Source of the DNA: Kineobactrum salinum
GTDB lineage: Bacteria; Pseudomonadota; Gammaproteobacteria; Pseudomonadales; Halieaceae
Direction: 5' to 3'
NCBI RefSeq assembly: GCF_010669285.1
Contig: NZ_CP048711.1
Location: forward strand, 2,852,001-2,916,000
DNA: 64,000 bases
Both the position numbers and the translations under genes were made by a program. This document shows positions 35,990 to 45,400 of this stretch, one piece after another; position 1 is the first letter of the stretch; each line of letters begins with the position of its first letter. The notes under the pieces are model-generated. The model was not told where the DNA came from and did not search any database. It saw nothing but the letters and a program-made list of their open reading frames with translations.

Positions 35990-36883
35990 ATGCGGGAGAG
36001 TCTGCTGGGCTGGCATCACTACCGCTATCTGAAATGGGCCCTGGCGCTGCTGGTGATCAGTGTCGTGCTGTATGCCACCCAGGGCGGCAGCGGAGCGGCC
36101 CAGCCGGCCAACGGCGGTACCTGGCAGGGCTATGTGCTGGGCACCGTGGGCGCCCTGCTGATTGTCTGGCTCAGTGCGCTGGGTATACGCAAACGCAGCT
36201 ACCGTTCCAACGCCGGCACGGTCCAGGGCTGGGCATCGGCGCACGTTTATCTCGGCACCATTTTGCTGGTGGTGGCCACACTGCACTGCGCACTGCAGTT
36301 CGGTATCAACGTGCATACGCTGGCCTACGTGTTGATGTGCGCGGTGATTTTCTCGGGTTTTTTTGGACTCTACGCCTATTTGCACCTGCCCGGGCGGCTG
36401 GCGGCGCTGGAATCAGGTGTCGATCAACAGGGTCGGCTTGAGGAGCTGGCGAAGGTCGATGGCCGTATCCGCGATGCTTCTGAACGTTGTGATGCCAACC
36501 TGCAGTCGCTGGTGATCAGTGCGCTGGAGCTGACCAGGGTCGGGGGTTCTGCCTGGCAGCAACTGCTGGCCCGCGACCGTTCCCGGGTGATGATACCCGG
36601 TGCGGACGACCAGAAGAGCCGGGCGGCCAGCAACACGGAACAGGAGGTGGTGCTCAGGCATCTGGCCGCGCGTATTCCGGATGCGCGCAAACAGTCCGAG
36701 GCCGAGGTGCTCAATGAGCTGCTGGCCCTGTTTGGCCGCCGCCAGGTGCTGCTGCACCAGTTGCGCCGGGAAGTGCAGCTGCGCGGCCTGCTGAAGATCT
36801 GGCTGTACGTCCATATTCCCCTGACGGCAGGACTGCTGGTGGCATTGTTGGTCCATATTGTCGTAGTTTTCCTCTACTGGTAG
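35990..36883 (+). CDS. Four-helix membrane protein, probable b-type cytochrome-like subunit
   Basis: This protein of about 297 residues has membrane segments near residues 15-35, 45-65, 80-130 and the C-terminus. Histidines sit within or at the ends of helices (SAHVYLGTILLVVATLHC; IWLYVHIPLTAGLLVALLVH), the pattern of di-heme b-type or ferric-reductase-like proteins. A cytoplasmic helical region of about 130 residues separates the third segment from the last. I cannot name the family with certainty. It would be the membrane link between the flavo-FeS protein and the periplasmic cytochromes (inference). ATG 35990 is used; a TTG at 35984 overlapping the upstream stop is possible. It is four bases from the next gene. 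Confidence 0.65.
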   Translation: MRESLLGWHHYRYLKWALALLVISVVLYATQGGSGAAQPANGGTWQGYVLGTVGALLIVWLSALGIRKRSYRSNAGTVQGWASAHVYLGTILLVVATLHCALQFGINVHTLAYVLMCAVIFSGFFGLYAYLHLPGRLAALESGVDQQGRLEELAKVDGRIRDASERCDANLQSLVISALELTRVGGSAWQQLLARDRSRVMIPGADDQKSRAASNTEQEVVLRHLAARIPDARKQSEAEVLNELLALFGRRQVLLHQLRREVQLRGLLKIWLYVHIPLTAGLLVALLVHIVVVFLYW

Positions 36884-36887
36884 CGCG

Positions 36888-38600
36888 ATGTATTTTCTGG
36901 TTCGCAAACTCACCGGCCGCGGCAGTGGCGAAGCGCTGGAAACAGAGTACCAGGGCGACAAGCTGACCCTGGGCGCCGAGCCCAATGCGATGGTGCCGCT
37001 GCCCGGTGTTGAGGCTGACGTCACGGTACTGGCCGAAGGAGGCGGTGGCGGCCGCATCACCGCGCGGCGGCCGGTCATCACCGTCGATGGTGTCGCCAGC
37101 CGCAGGGCGAGCCTGCAGCCGGGGGACAGCTTCGGTCTGCCCGGTTATGCGCTGGAGGTTATCGCCCCGCCACAGGGTTTTGATTTTGCCCTGCAGCTGG
37201 CTACCGAGGGCAAGCCTGTCAGTGCCTTTGCTGGCAATGTGAATCTGGAGGAGCACACCTGGAGCATCCGCCGCAGTAGCTGGGTACTGGCCCTGCTGGT
37301 GCTTGCGGTGGCACTGGTGATCCCGGCACTGGGCCTGTGGCGCGCCGATGTTGCCAGTACACTGCGCAGCACCCCGCTGCCGGATGACGGTCTGTGGTCC
37401 AGCGGGCCACTGGTGTCAGCGCATCAGGCCGCCGGGGTCAGCCAGGAGTGCCAGGCCTGTCACCAGACCCCGTTTGTAATGGTGGAGGACGCAGCCTGCC
37501 TGGATTGCCATCGCGGTGTCAACGAGCATGTGGACCTCGCCGTACACGATGCTCACGCCTTCAGTGAGGTGCGCTGCGGCGCCTGTCACCGCGAGCACAA
37601 TGAGCCGGCGATGATCACCCGCCGCGACAAGGGACTGTGCGTGGATTGCCATGCCGAGCCCGAGACCTGGGCCGTCGCTGGCGAGCAGACGATGGCTGCA
37701 GTGGAAGCGTTTACTGCCGCGGCGCACCCAGAGTTCCAGCTGGCATTGCTGGAGCCGCAGGGGCCGGGCGCGGCCCATGGCTGGGAAATCAACCGGCAGC
37801 GGCCCGGTGCGGAACCGCTGCGCGAGCAGTCCAATCTCAAGTTCACCCACGAAGTTCACCTGGACCCGGCCAAGGTGCAGCACGAGGGCAGCGGAGAGGC
37901 CCTGGAATGTGCCAGCTGCCACACCCTGAAAGACGACGGGGAACACTTTGAGCCAATCACCATGGATGCCCACTGCCGCAGCTGTCACGGCCTCAGCTTC
38001 GATATCTTCGAGCCTGAGCTGGAGTTGCCCCACGGTGATCTGCGGGCCGCTATTGTGGCGATGGAGGCACATTTCATTCGCGAGTTCACCGACCCCGAGC
38101 TGCGTCGCCAGCGGGCCGCGGAAAAGCCGCGGCGGGTACCGGGCAAGCGCGATTCGGCCGCCAGCTGCGAGGGCAGCGGTCTGGACTGCGGCCGCGCCGA
38201 AGCCCTGAAAGAGGCCCAGTACCAGTTTGCCAATACCGGTTGCATAACCTGCCACGAGGTAATGGAAACAGGTCTCGAAGACATCAACGACCGCTGGTTC
38301 GTGCAGCCCATTCGTCTCACCGGAGACTGGTATCCGCATGCGCGCTTTGATCATACCAGCCACCTCAGCCGCGCTTCGGACCGGCCCGACGAGGTATGCG
38401 AAAGCTGTCACGAGGCTTCGGTCTCCGACAGCGCCGGGGATATTCTGATGCCGGCCCGGGATGATTGCCTGGGCTGTCACGCTGAGGATACGGGGGCCGC
38501 GGCCCTCGATTGTGTCAGCTGCCACGCATTCCACCAGGCCACGGGGACGCTGTCCCGGGTGGCGCGTGACAGTGCCATCTTACAGGGGGAGAAACCATGA
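36888..38600 (+). CDS. Membrane-anchored decaheme cytochrome c with an FHA-like N-terminal domain
   Basis: The first 120 residues have no export signal and resemble a forkhead-associated beta-sandwich (GDKLTLGAEPNAMVPLPG, RRASLQPGDSFGLPGYALEV), though the pThr-binding residues look degenerate. One membrane helix follows at about 128-150 (SWVLALLVLAVALVIPALGL). The rest carries exactly ten CxxCH heme-c sites: CQACH, CLDCH, CGACH, CVDCH, CASCH, CRSCH, CITCH, CESCH, CLGCH and CVSCH. This gives a cytoplasmic sensor-like head and a periplasmic ten-heme wire in one chain. I know of no characterised protein with this architecture. Its stop overlaps the next ATG (ATGA). Confidence 0.85.
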   Translation: MYFLVRKLTGRGSGEALETEYQGDKLTLGAEPNAMVPLPGVEADVTVLAEGGGGGRITARRPVITVDGVASRRASLQPGDSFGLPGYALEVIAPPQGFDFALQLATEGKPVSAFAGNVNLEEHTWSIRRSSWVLALLVLAVALVIPALGLWRADVASTLRSTPLPDDGLWSSGPLVSAHQAAGVSQECQACHQTPFVMVEDAACLDCHRGVNEHVDLAVHDAHAFSEVRCGACHREHNEPAMITRRDKGLCVDCHAEPETWAVAGEQTMAAVEAFTAAAHPEFQLALLEPQGPGAAHGWEINRQRPGAEPLREQSNLKFTHEVHLDPAKVQHEGSGEALECASCHTLKDDGEHFEPITMDAHCRSCHGLSFDIFEPELELPHGDLRAAIVAMEAHFIREFTDPELRRQRAAEKPRRVPGKRDSAASCEGSGLDCGRAEALKEAQYQFANTGCITCHEVMETGLEDINDRWFVQPIRLTGDWYPHARFDHTSHLSRASDRPDEVCESCHEASVSDSAGDILMPARDDCLGCHAEDTGAAALDCVSCHAFHQATGTLSRVARDSAILQGEKP

Positions 38601-40579
38601 AATGGCGTCTGTGGTGCCTGTTGTTGGGCGCGGCCGTGCTGAGTGCATGTGGCGGCGGTGGCGGTGGTGGTGACGGCAGCGGCAGTTCGCCGGACACCGA
38701 CGCCAGCGACGTGCCGTGTACCGGGCAGTGCGCCGGTGCCAGCAGTTTTCTCACCGCAGCCGATGTTGGCCGGGTAGTGGCGCAGGGCGTCCACCAGGCG
38801 CAGGCGCTGGGCGGTGCCGCGACCATTGCGGTGGTGGATCGCGTCGGCAATGTGCTGGCGGTGTACCGGATGGCGGAGGTGGGAGCGGCCAATGACATCA
38901 CCATCAGTACCACCTTTCCCACGCAGGTCAGTACTGGCCTGGAAGGCGTGGTACTGCCGGTGGCGGTGGGTGGCGACGCGCTGGCGGCTATCGCCAAGGC
39001 CGTAACGGGAGCCTATCTTTCCAGCGAAGGCAACGCCTTCAGCACTCGCACCGCGAACCAGATCGTGCAGGAGCATTTCAACCCGGGTGAGCAGAACCAG
39101 CCCGGCGGACCCCTGTTCGGGGTCCAGTTCAGCCAGTTCGCCTGCTCCGACTTTACGCTGGGCTCGGCGGATGTTGGCGCCGGTCCCAGGCGCTCGCCGC
39201 TGGGTCTGTCGGCAGACCCGGGCGGTTTTCCGCTGTACAAGAATGGCACCCCGGTGGGTGGGGTAGGGGTAATCGCCGACGGCCGTTACAGCATCGACAA
39301 AAATATCCTCGACCGGGATGTCGATCTCGACGAGCAAATCGCCTTTGCTGCCACCTTCGGCTTCACCGCTCCGGTGGATCGGCGGGCGGACCGGATCACG
39401 GTTGAGGGCAAGGTGTTTCGCTTCAGCGATATCGGGCTGGAAGACCTGCCGGTGGATCCGGCGCAGGCGCCGGCATTTGACAGTCTTGGCGCTGCCGGCC
39501 AGTTGCTGGCGGTCACCGGTTACAGCAGCGCTTCGGTGCGCAGCGGGACCGCCTTTGGCCAGGCGGCATCGGGTGTGCGGGCGGCCCCCGGTTTTGCCGG
39601 CCTGGACGCCTTCGTTTTCGTCGACGACGATAACAACAATCGTTTCGCGCCCCGCGCCGGCACCGACGCTGCCCTGCTGGGTGGCCAGGCGCTGTCCGCA
39701 GGCGAGGTACGCCAGTTGCTGATATCGGCAATTACCGTGGCCAACCGGTCGCGCGCCCAGATCCGGCGCCCGGTGGGCAGCCAGGCCCGGGTCACGGTGT
39801 CGGTTGTCGACAGCCAGGGAGAAATCCTCGGCATGCTGCGCACCCGCGACGCGCCGGTGTTCGGCGCCGATGTCTCGCTGCAGAAAGCGCGTACCGCGGC
39901 GTTGTTCTCGTCGCGGGATGCGGCCGACTTCCTGCGCGGTATTGATCAGCCCGCCCAATACCTGAACCCCGACCTGTCGCCGGCGGCGCAGGTGGAGATA
40001 GGCAGCTACGTGGACGCGGCCCAGGCTTTCATCGGCCCCCAGGCGCTGACTGATGGCACTGCCTTTTCGGACCGGGCTGGCGGCAACCTGTCGCGGCCCT
40101 TCTACCCCGACGGTATCCGCGGCAATCCCGCCGGCCCGTTCAGCAAGTCCTTCCTCGACAATGAGTGGAGCGTGTTTTCCACCGGCCTGCAGCTGGATCT
40201 GGCCTTCAACAATATCATCGCCCATATCGCCTTTGTGGCGGGGCTCAGCGACACCGACGTCGGCGCCAATTGTGCCCAGTCGGCGCAGCCGCGGGTGGCC
40301 AATGGCCTGCAGATATTTCCCGGCAGCGTACCGATTTATCGCGGCGATACCCTGGTCGGCGGTATCGGCGTCTCCGGTGACGGTATCGAGCAGGATGACA
40401 TGATCTCCTTTCTCGGGGTGCACGAGGCCGGCGAGGCACTGGGTGGCAGCATCAACAATGCGCCGCCCGGGCTGCGCGCTGACCAGCTGACTCCGGGCGG
40501 CACTCGCCTGCGGTATATCCAGTGTCCGCAAACCCCCTATATCGACAGCGACGCACAACACGTGTGCGCAGGGAAGTGA
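38597..40579 (+). CDS. Lipoprotein with two HbpS/GlcG-like domains
   Basis: This 660-residue protein has a lipoprotein signal (LLLGAAVLSACGGGGGGG, lipobox LSAC), a Gly/Ser linker, then two HbpS/GlcG-type domains. The first is near residues 50-160 (LGGAATIAVVDRVGNVLAVY) and the second near 370-470 (RVTVSVVDSQGEILGMLRTR), each followed by long insertions. HbpS proteins bind heme at the cell surface and GlcG-like proteins are otherwise uncharacterised. In this operon a role in handling heme or contacting the cytochromes is plausible but unproven. Anchoring is in the outer or inner membrane by the lipid. It is five bases ahead of the barrel gene. Confidence 0.75.
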   Translation: MKWRLWCLLLGAAVLSACGGGGGGGDGSGSSPDTDASDVPCTGQCAGASSFLTAADVGRVVAQGVHQAQALGGAATIAVVDRVGNVLAVYRMAEVGAANDITISTTFPTQVSTGLEGVVLPVAVGGDALAAIAKAVTGAYLSSEGNAFSTRTANQIVQEHFNPGEQNQPGGPLFGVQFSQFACSDFTLGSADVGAGPRRSPLGLSADPGGFPLYKNGTPVGGVGVIADGRYSIDKNILDRDVDLDEQIAFAATFGFTAPVDRRADRITVEGKVFRFSDIGLEDLPVDPAQAPAFDSLGAAGQLLAVTGYSSASVRSGTAFGQAASGVRAAPGFAGLDAFVFVDDDNNNRFAPRAGTDAALLGGQALSAGEVRQLLISAITVANRSRAQIRRPVGSQARVTVSVVDSQGEILGMLRTRDAPVFGADVSLQKARTAALFSSRDAADFLRGIDQPAQYLNPDLSPAAQVEIGSYVDAAQAFIGPQALTDGTAFSDRAGGNLSRPFYPDGIRGNPAGPFSKSFLDNEWSVFSTGLQLDLAFNNIIAHIAFVAGLSDTDVGANCAQSAQPRVANGLQIFPGSVPIYRGDTLVGGIGVSGDGIEQDDMISFLGVHEAGEALGGSINNAPPGLRADQLTPGGTRLRYIQCPQTPYIDSDAQHVCAGK

Positions 40580-40584
40580 GCGCA

Positions 40585-42474
40585 ATGGCCAGACTACAGA
40601 TATCGGCAATAGCCGCGACAGCCACCCTGCCCCTGCTCGGTGGCCTCACTCTGCTGGCAGCTGCGGCGCTGCCGGCACCGGTGGCGGCACAGGCCGCTGA
40701 GCCGGAGGTGATCTACTGCGATGACCTGGATCCCAGGGATCGCCAGCGCAGCACCCGGCGCCGGGCCGGCGGTTCCAACCGGGACTGCACCTACCGCGAG
40801 ACCGTGGTGGACGAGGACACCGGTGAGGTGCTGCGCGAGACACCGGTCGCAGCCGCGCCACGCACGGTACTGCCGCGGCGCTATTCGCCGGTGCCCCGGC
40901 CCACTGCCGAGCAGTACGTGGACCTGGTGGCCATCCCCGACCGCTGGCGCATCGTCGACAGCCTGGGTTACGAGGACAACTGGTGGGACCCGTACAACCA
41001 GAACACGATCAAGGGTGACAAGCCCATCCACGGCGACTGGTTCTTCAACGTGACGGCCATATCCGACTCGGTGCTGGAGTTCCGCGAAGTCCCCACACCG
41101 GTGGGCGGCCAGAGCACGAATGACCCCGGTTCGCTGGATGTGCTGGGCAGCACCGAACAATACCTGTTCAACCAGAACCTGGCGGTGGAGCTGGTCTACT
41201 ACCAGGGCGACACCGTTTTCCGGCCGCCGGACTGGGAGTTCCGCTTCACCCCGGTGTTCAACTACAACTACACCGAGCTGGACGAGATCCTGGGTGTGAA
41301 TGCGGACCCGCGCGACGGCTTCACCCGCAACGACAACCACGTCGGTATTCAGGCGGCCTTTGTCGACAAGCACCTGCGCGATGTGTCCGAGCGCTATGAC
41401 TTCGACTCTGTACGGGTCGGCATCCAGCCTTTCTCCAGCGATTTCCGCGGCTTTTTGTTCCAGGACGCGCCGTTCGGGGTGCGCCTGTTCGGCACCCGCG
41501 ACAATAACCGCTTCCAGTACAACCTGGCCTGGTTCCGGCGCATGGAAAAGGACATCAACAGCGGCCTCAATGATCTGGGCGAAAGCCTGCGCGACGACGA
41601 CGTCTATGTTGCCAACCTGTACTGGCAGGACCAGCCCAGCCTGGGCTTCTTCTCCCAGTTCAGCTTTATCTACAACCGCAACCGCGAAACCGATATCTTC
41701 TACGACACCAATGACTTCATCGCCCGCCCGGCTTCGCTCGGCGAGGAGCGGCCGCGGGAGTACGATGTGTACTACCTGGGCTACAACGGTGACGGCCACT
41801 TCGGCCGCCTCAACCTGACCACCTCATTCTATGTGGCGCTGGGCGAGGAAAAGGAGTCGGTGTTCAGCGGCCGCTCCTCGGACATCGAGGCTTTCTTCTT
41901 TGCCGCCGAGCCGTCCATGGACTTCGACTGGATCCGGGCACGGCTGTCCTTCCTGTATGGCAGCGGCGACGACGATCCCTTCGACGGCAAGAGTCAGGGC
42001 TTCGATGCGATCTTCGAGAACCCGCAGTTTGCCGGTGCCGATACCAGCTACTATATCCGCCAGGGCCTGCCGCTGATCGGCGGCGGCCGGGTCGCCCTGT
42101 CCCAGCGCAACGGCGTACTCAATTCCCTGCGCTCCTCCAAGGAGCACGGCCAGTCCAACTTCACCAACCCCGGCGTGATTCTGCTTGGCGGTGGGGTGGA
42201 TATGGATATCCTGCCCGAGCTGCGCCTGTCCCTGAACGCCAATTACCTGGCCTTCGCTGAAACCGAGGTGCTGGAAGTGGCGCGGCAACAGGCCAATGTC
42301 GATCGCGAAATTGGCATTGATTTGTCCGCGGCGATGATCTGGCGGCCCTTCATGAGCCAGAACGTGGTGGTGCGCCTGTCCTACGCGCAGATGCTGGCAG
42401 GTGACGGGTTCAAGGACCTGTACGGGGACGAGGATCCCTATTCCCTTCTGTGTAACCTGATACTGACCTTCTGA
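40585..42474 (+). CDS. Outer-membrane beta-barrel protein of the cytochrome operon
   Basis: This 629-residue protein has a signal peptide (residues 1-35, LLGGLTLLAAAALPAPVAAQA), a basic periplasmic segment, and then alternating aromatic-rich strands (WEFRFTPVFNYNYTEL, FQYNLAWFRRMEKDI, YDVYYLGYNGDGHFGRLNL). It ends with a terminal phenylalanine signal (YSLLCNLILTF). It resembles the large porin-like proteins that accompany multiheme cytochromes (MtrB-like in role, not clearly homologous). I infer a sheath or pore through which a decaheme cytochrome could reach the surface. ATG 40585 follows GGGAAGTGAG; an earlier in-frame start overlaps the preceding gene and is rejected because the signal peptide begins here. 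Confidence 0.75.
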   Translation: MARLQISAIAATATLPLLGGLTLLAAAALPAPVAAQAAEPEVIYCDDLDPRDRQRSTRRRAGGSNRDCTYRETVVDEDTGEVLRETPVAAAPRTVLPRRYSPVPRPTAEQYVDLVAIPDRWRIVDSLGYEDNWWDPYNQNTIKGDKPIHGDWFFNVTAISDSVLEFREVPTPVGGQSTNDPGSLDVLGSTEQYLFNQNLAVELVYYQGDTVFRPPDWEFRFTPVFNYNYTELDEILGVNADPRDGFTRNDNHVGIQAAFVDKHLRDVSERYDFDSVRVGIQPFSSDFRGFLFQDAPFGVRLFGTRDNNRFQYNLAWFRRMEKDINSGLNDLGESLRDDDVYVANLYWQDQPSLGFFSQFSFIYNRNRETDIFYDTNDFIARPASLGEERPREYDVYYLGYNGDGHFGRLNLTTSFYVALGEEKESVFSGRSSDIEAFFFAAEPSMDFDWIRARLSFLYGSGDDDPFDGKSQGFDAIFENPQFAGADTSYYIRQGLPLIGGGRVALSQRNGVLNSLRSSKEHGQSNFTNPGVILLGGGVDMDILPELRLSLNANYLAFAETEVLEVARQQANVDREIGIDLSAAMIWRPFMSQNVVVRLSYAQMLAGDGFKDLYGDEDPYSLLCNLILTF

Positions 42475-42483
42475 GTGGCCGCT

Positions 42484-45400
42484 ATGAACAGACCTGATCA
42501 CACTGGACGCCTCGGGAACCCACTGCACTGGTGGCTGGCCGGTGTCGCGACTGTAATGCTGGCGCTGCCGGTGAGCCTGGCGCTCGCTGCCGCCGGGGAA
42601 AAACCCGTGCAGCGCAGTTATGTCACCGCACCCAACGCGCCGGCCAGCCAGAGCAATGAACAGATGGCGGCGAAGTCCGAGGGCTGCGTCAGCTGCCACA
42701 CCCAGACCGATGAAAAGACCATGCACGTCAATCCGGCGGTGAAACTGGGTTGCACCGACTGCCACGGCGGCAAGGCGGAGGTGCATGTTCCGGGCGGTGC
42801 CGTGGCCGGCGACAGCGCCTACCTGGCGGCGATGGAGCGGGCCCACGTCCTGCCGCGCTATCCCGAGTCCTGGCACTATCCCTCCAGTGCCAACCCGGAG
42901 CGTACCTACACCCTGCTCAACAAGGAGAGTCCCGAGTTCACCCGTTTCATCAATCCCTCCGACTACCGCATTGCGCGCGAGGCCTGTGGTGCCTGCCACC
43001 TACCCATCATCGAGGCGGCTGAACGCAGCCTGATGGCGACCTCGGCCATGCTCTGGGGCGGCGCGGCCTACAATAACGGCATTCTGCCGTACAAGCGTTA
43101 TATTCTCGGCGAGGGCTATACCCGCGAGGGTGAGCCCGCCAAGATCCCCGGGCCGGTGCAACCGACTGCCGAGATGACCAGGCGGGGTATTCTGCCGGAG
43201 CTCTACCCGCTGCCCGCTTGGGAGACCATCAAACCCGGCGATATCTTCCGCGTGTTTGAGCGCGGTGGCCGCAACATCACCAACCTGTTTCCGGAAACCG
43301 GCCTGCCCAATGCGCTGGGTCAGCTGCAGCGCCTGGAAGAGCCGGGGCGCCCGGATTTCCGCCAGTCCAACCGCGGCCCGGGTACCGGGGCGCGCATCTC
43401 GGTGCCGGTGATCAACATCACCAAGACCCGGCTCAATGATCCCCACACCTGGTTTATTGGCACCAACGACCAGCCCGGCGACTATCGCCAGTCCGGCTGT
43501 GCGTCCTGTCACGTGGTGTATGCCAACGACCGCGATCCGCGCCACTCGGGTCAGTACGCACAGTTCGGGCACAGTGGTGAATCGCAGTCGATCGACCCGA
43601 CCATCCCGCGCGGCCGTCCGGGGCACCCGCTGCGCCACGCCTTTACCCGCGCGATTCCCACCAGCCAGTGCATGAGCTGCCACATGCACCAGCCCAATAT
43701 GTTCGTCAACAGCTACCTGGGCTATACCATGTGGGATTATGAATCCGATGCGCCGTCCATGTGGCCGGAGGAACAGGTCTACCCCAGCCACGCAGAGCAG
43801 CGCGCCGTGCTGGAGCGCAATCCCGAGGGCGCCGCCCCGCGCGGCAAATGGGCGGATGTCGAGTTCCTGAAGACGGTATCGGAATTGAACCCAACGCTGG
43901 AAGATACCCAGTTTGCCGACTATCACGGCCATGGCTGGAATTTCCGCGCCGTGTTCAAGCGCGACCGCAAGGGCAACCTGCTCGACGCCGAGGGCGATGT
44001 GGTCAGTGATGAGGACCCTGACAAGTTTGACAAGGCCGTGCACATGTCCTCCATCCACCTGGACAAGGGCATGCACTGCGTCGACTGCCACTATGCCCAG
44101 GACAACCACGGCAACGGCCATATCTACGGCGAGGTAGCCGCGGCGGTCGAAATCGACTGCAAGGATTGCCACGGCTCCGCCCAGGCCTATCCCAACCTGT
44201 TCACTTCCGGTCCCGCGGCGCTGGAGGGCGGTACCGACCTGGGTGCCATCCGCAATCCGGACGGCCGCCTGCGCTTTGAGTGGATGGGCAACAAGCTGAT
44301 CCAGCGCTCGGTGATGGACCCTGAACTGGAATGGGAGCTGAGCCTGGTCAAGGACAGCGTCGACCCGGTCCACGGCGAATACAACGAAAAGGCCGCCCGC
44401 GCCAAGCTGATGAGCCGTGACACCGCCGAACAGGACTGGGGGCCGGAGGTGGCCGGCGACGACCTGGCCCACAGCGATGACAATATGGAGTGCTATACCT
44501 GCCACACCTCCTGGACCACCAGTTGCGCCGGTTGCCACCTGCCGATCGAGGCCAACAACAAGACCGAGCGGCATCACTACGAGGGCGGTGCGTCGCGTAA
44601 CTACGCCACCTACAATCCCCAGGTGGCCCGCGACCAGATGTTCCTGCTGGGACGGCGCGAGACCGCCAAGGGCGGCAAAATTGCGCCGGTGCGCTCCACT
44701 TCGGCGCTGGTGTTGTCCTCCACCAATGCCAACCGGGAGAAGATCTATATCCAGCAGCCGCCGATCGCGGCCAGCGGGTTCAGCTCCCAGGCCTTCAACC
44801 CGCATTTTGCCCACACGGTGCGCAAGACCGAGACCAAGGAGTGCGAGGACTGTCACCTGTCGCGCAACAATGACAACAACGCGATCATGGCGCAGTTGCT
44901 GATGTACGGTACCGGCTTCGTCAACTTTGTCGGCTACTACGCCTGGGTTGGCGGCGAGGAACACGTCACCGGGGTGCAGGTGACGGAGTGGGAGGAGCCG
45001 CAGGCGGTATTGGGCAGTTATCTGCATCGCTACGCCTACCCGGACTACTTTGCCGAGCACAAGGCCAACAACGACCAGCTGCAGCACGGCTATCCTCACG
45101 GCAGCGGCCCCGCTTCCTGCGTCCAGCATCGCGGTGAATATCTGTTTTCCGCCGAGGGTGATAAGGGCCTGCGGATATACGATATCGCCAGCATCGGCAA
45201 CAAGGGCGTATCCCAGCGGATTATCACCGCACCCTTCAGTCCACTGGGCCAGGACACCCACATCCCCAGCGCCGACGCGACCTGTGTGGTGCTGCCCACC
45301 AATCAGCCCATTCACCCGGATCGCAACGAGGGTGAACTGATGCGGGAGATCAACGAGGAGCAGCCCTTCCATCCGATCTACGACTACGCGCTGGTCACCG

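Noticed and set aside
38477-40609. Long antisense frame opposite the HbpS-like lipoprotein
   Set aside because: Shadow of a GC-rich gene; no domain, and the plus-strand gene has a lipobox and coupled start.
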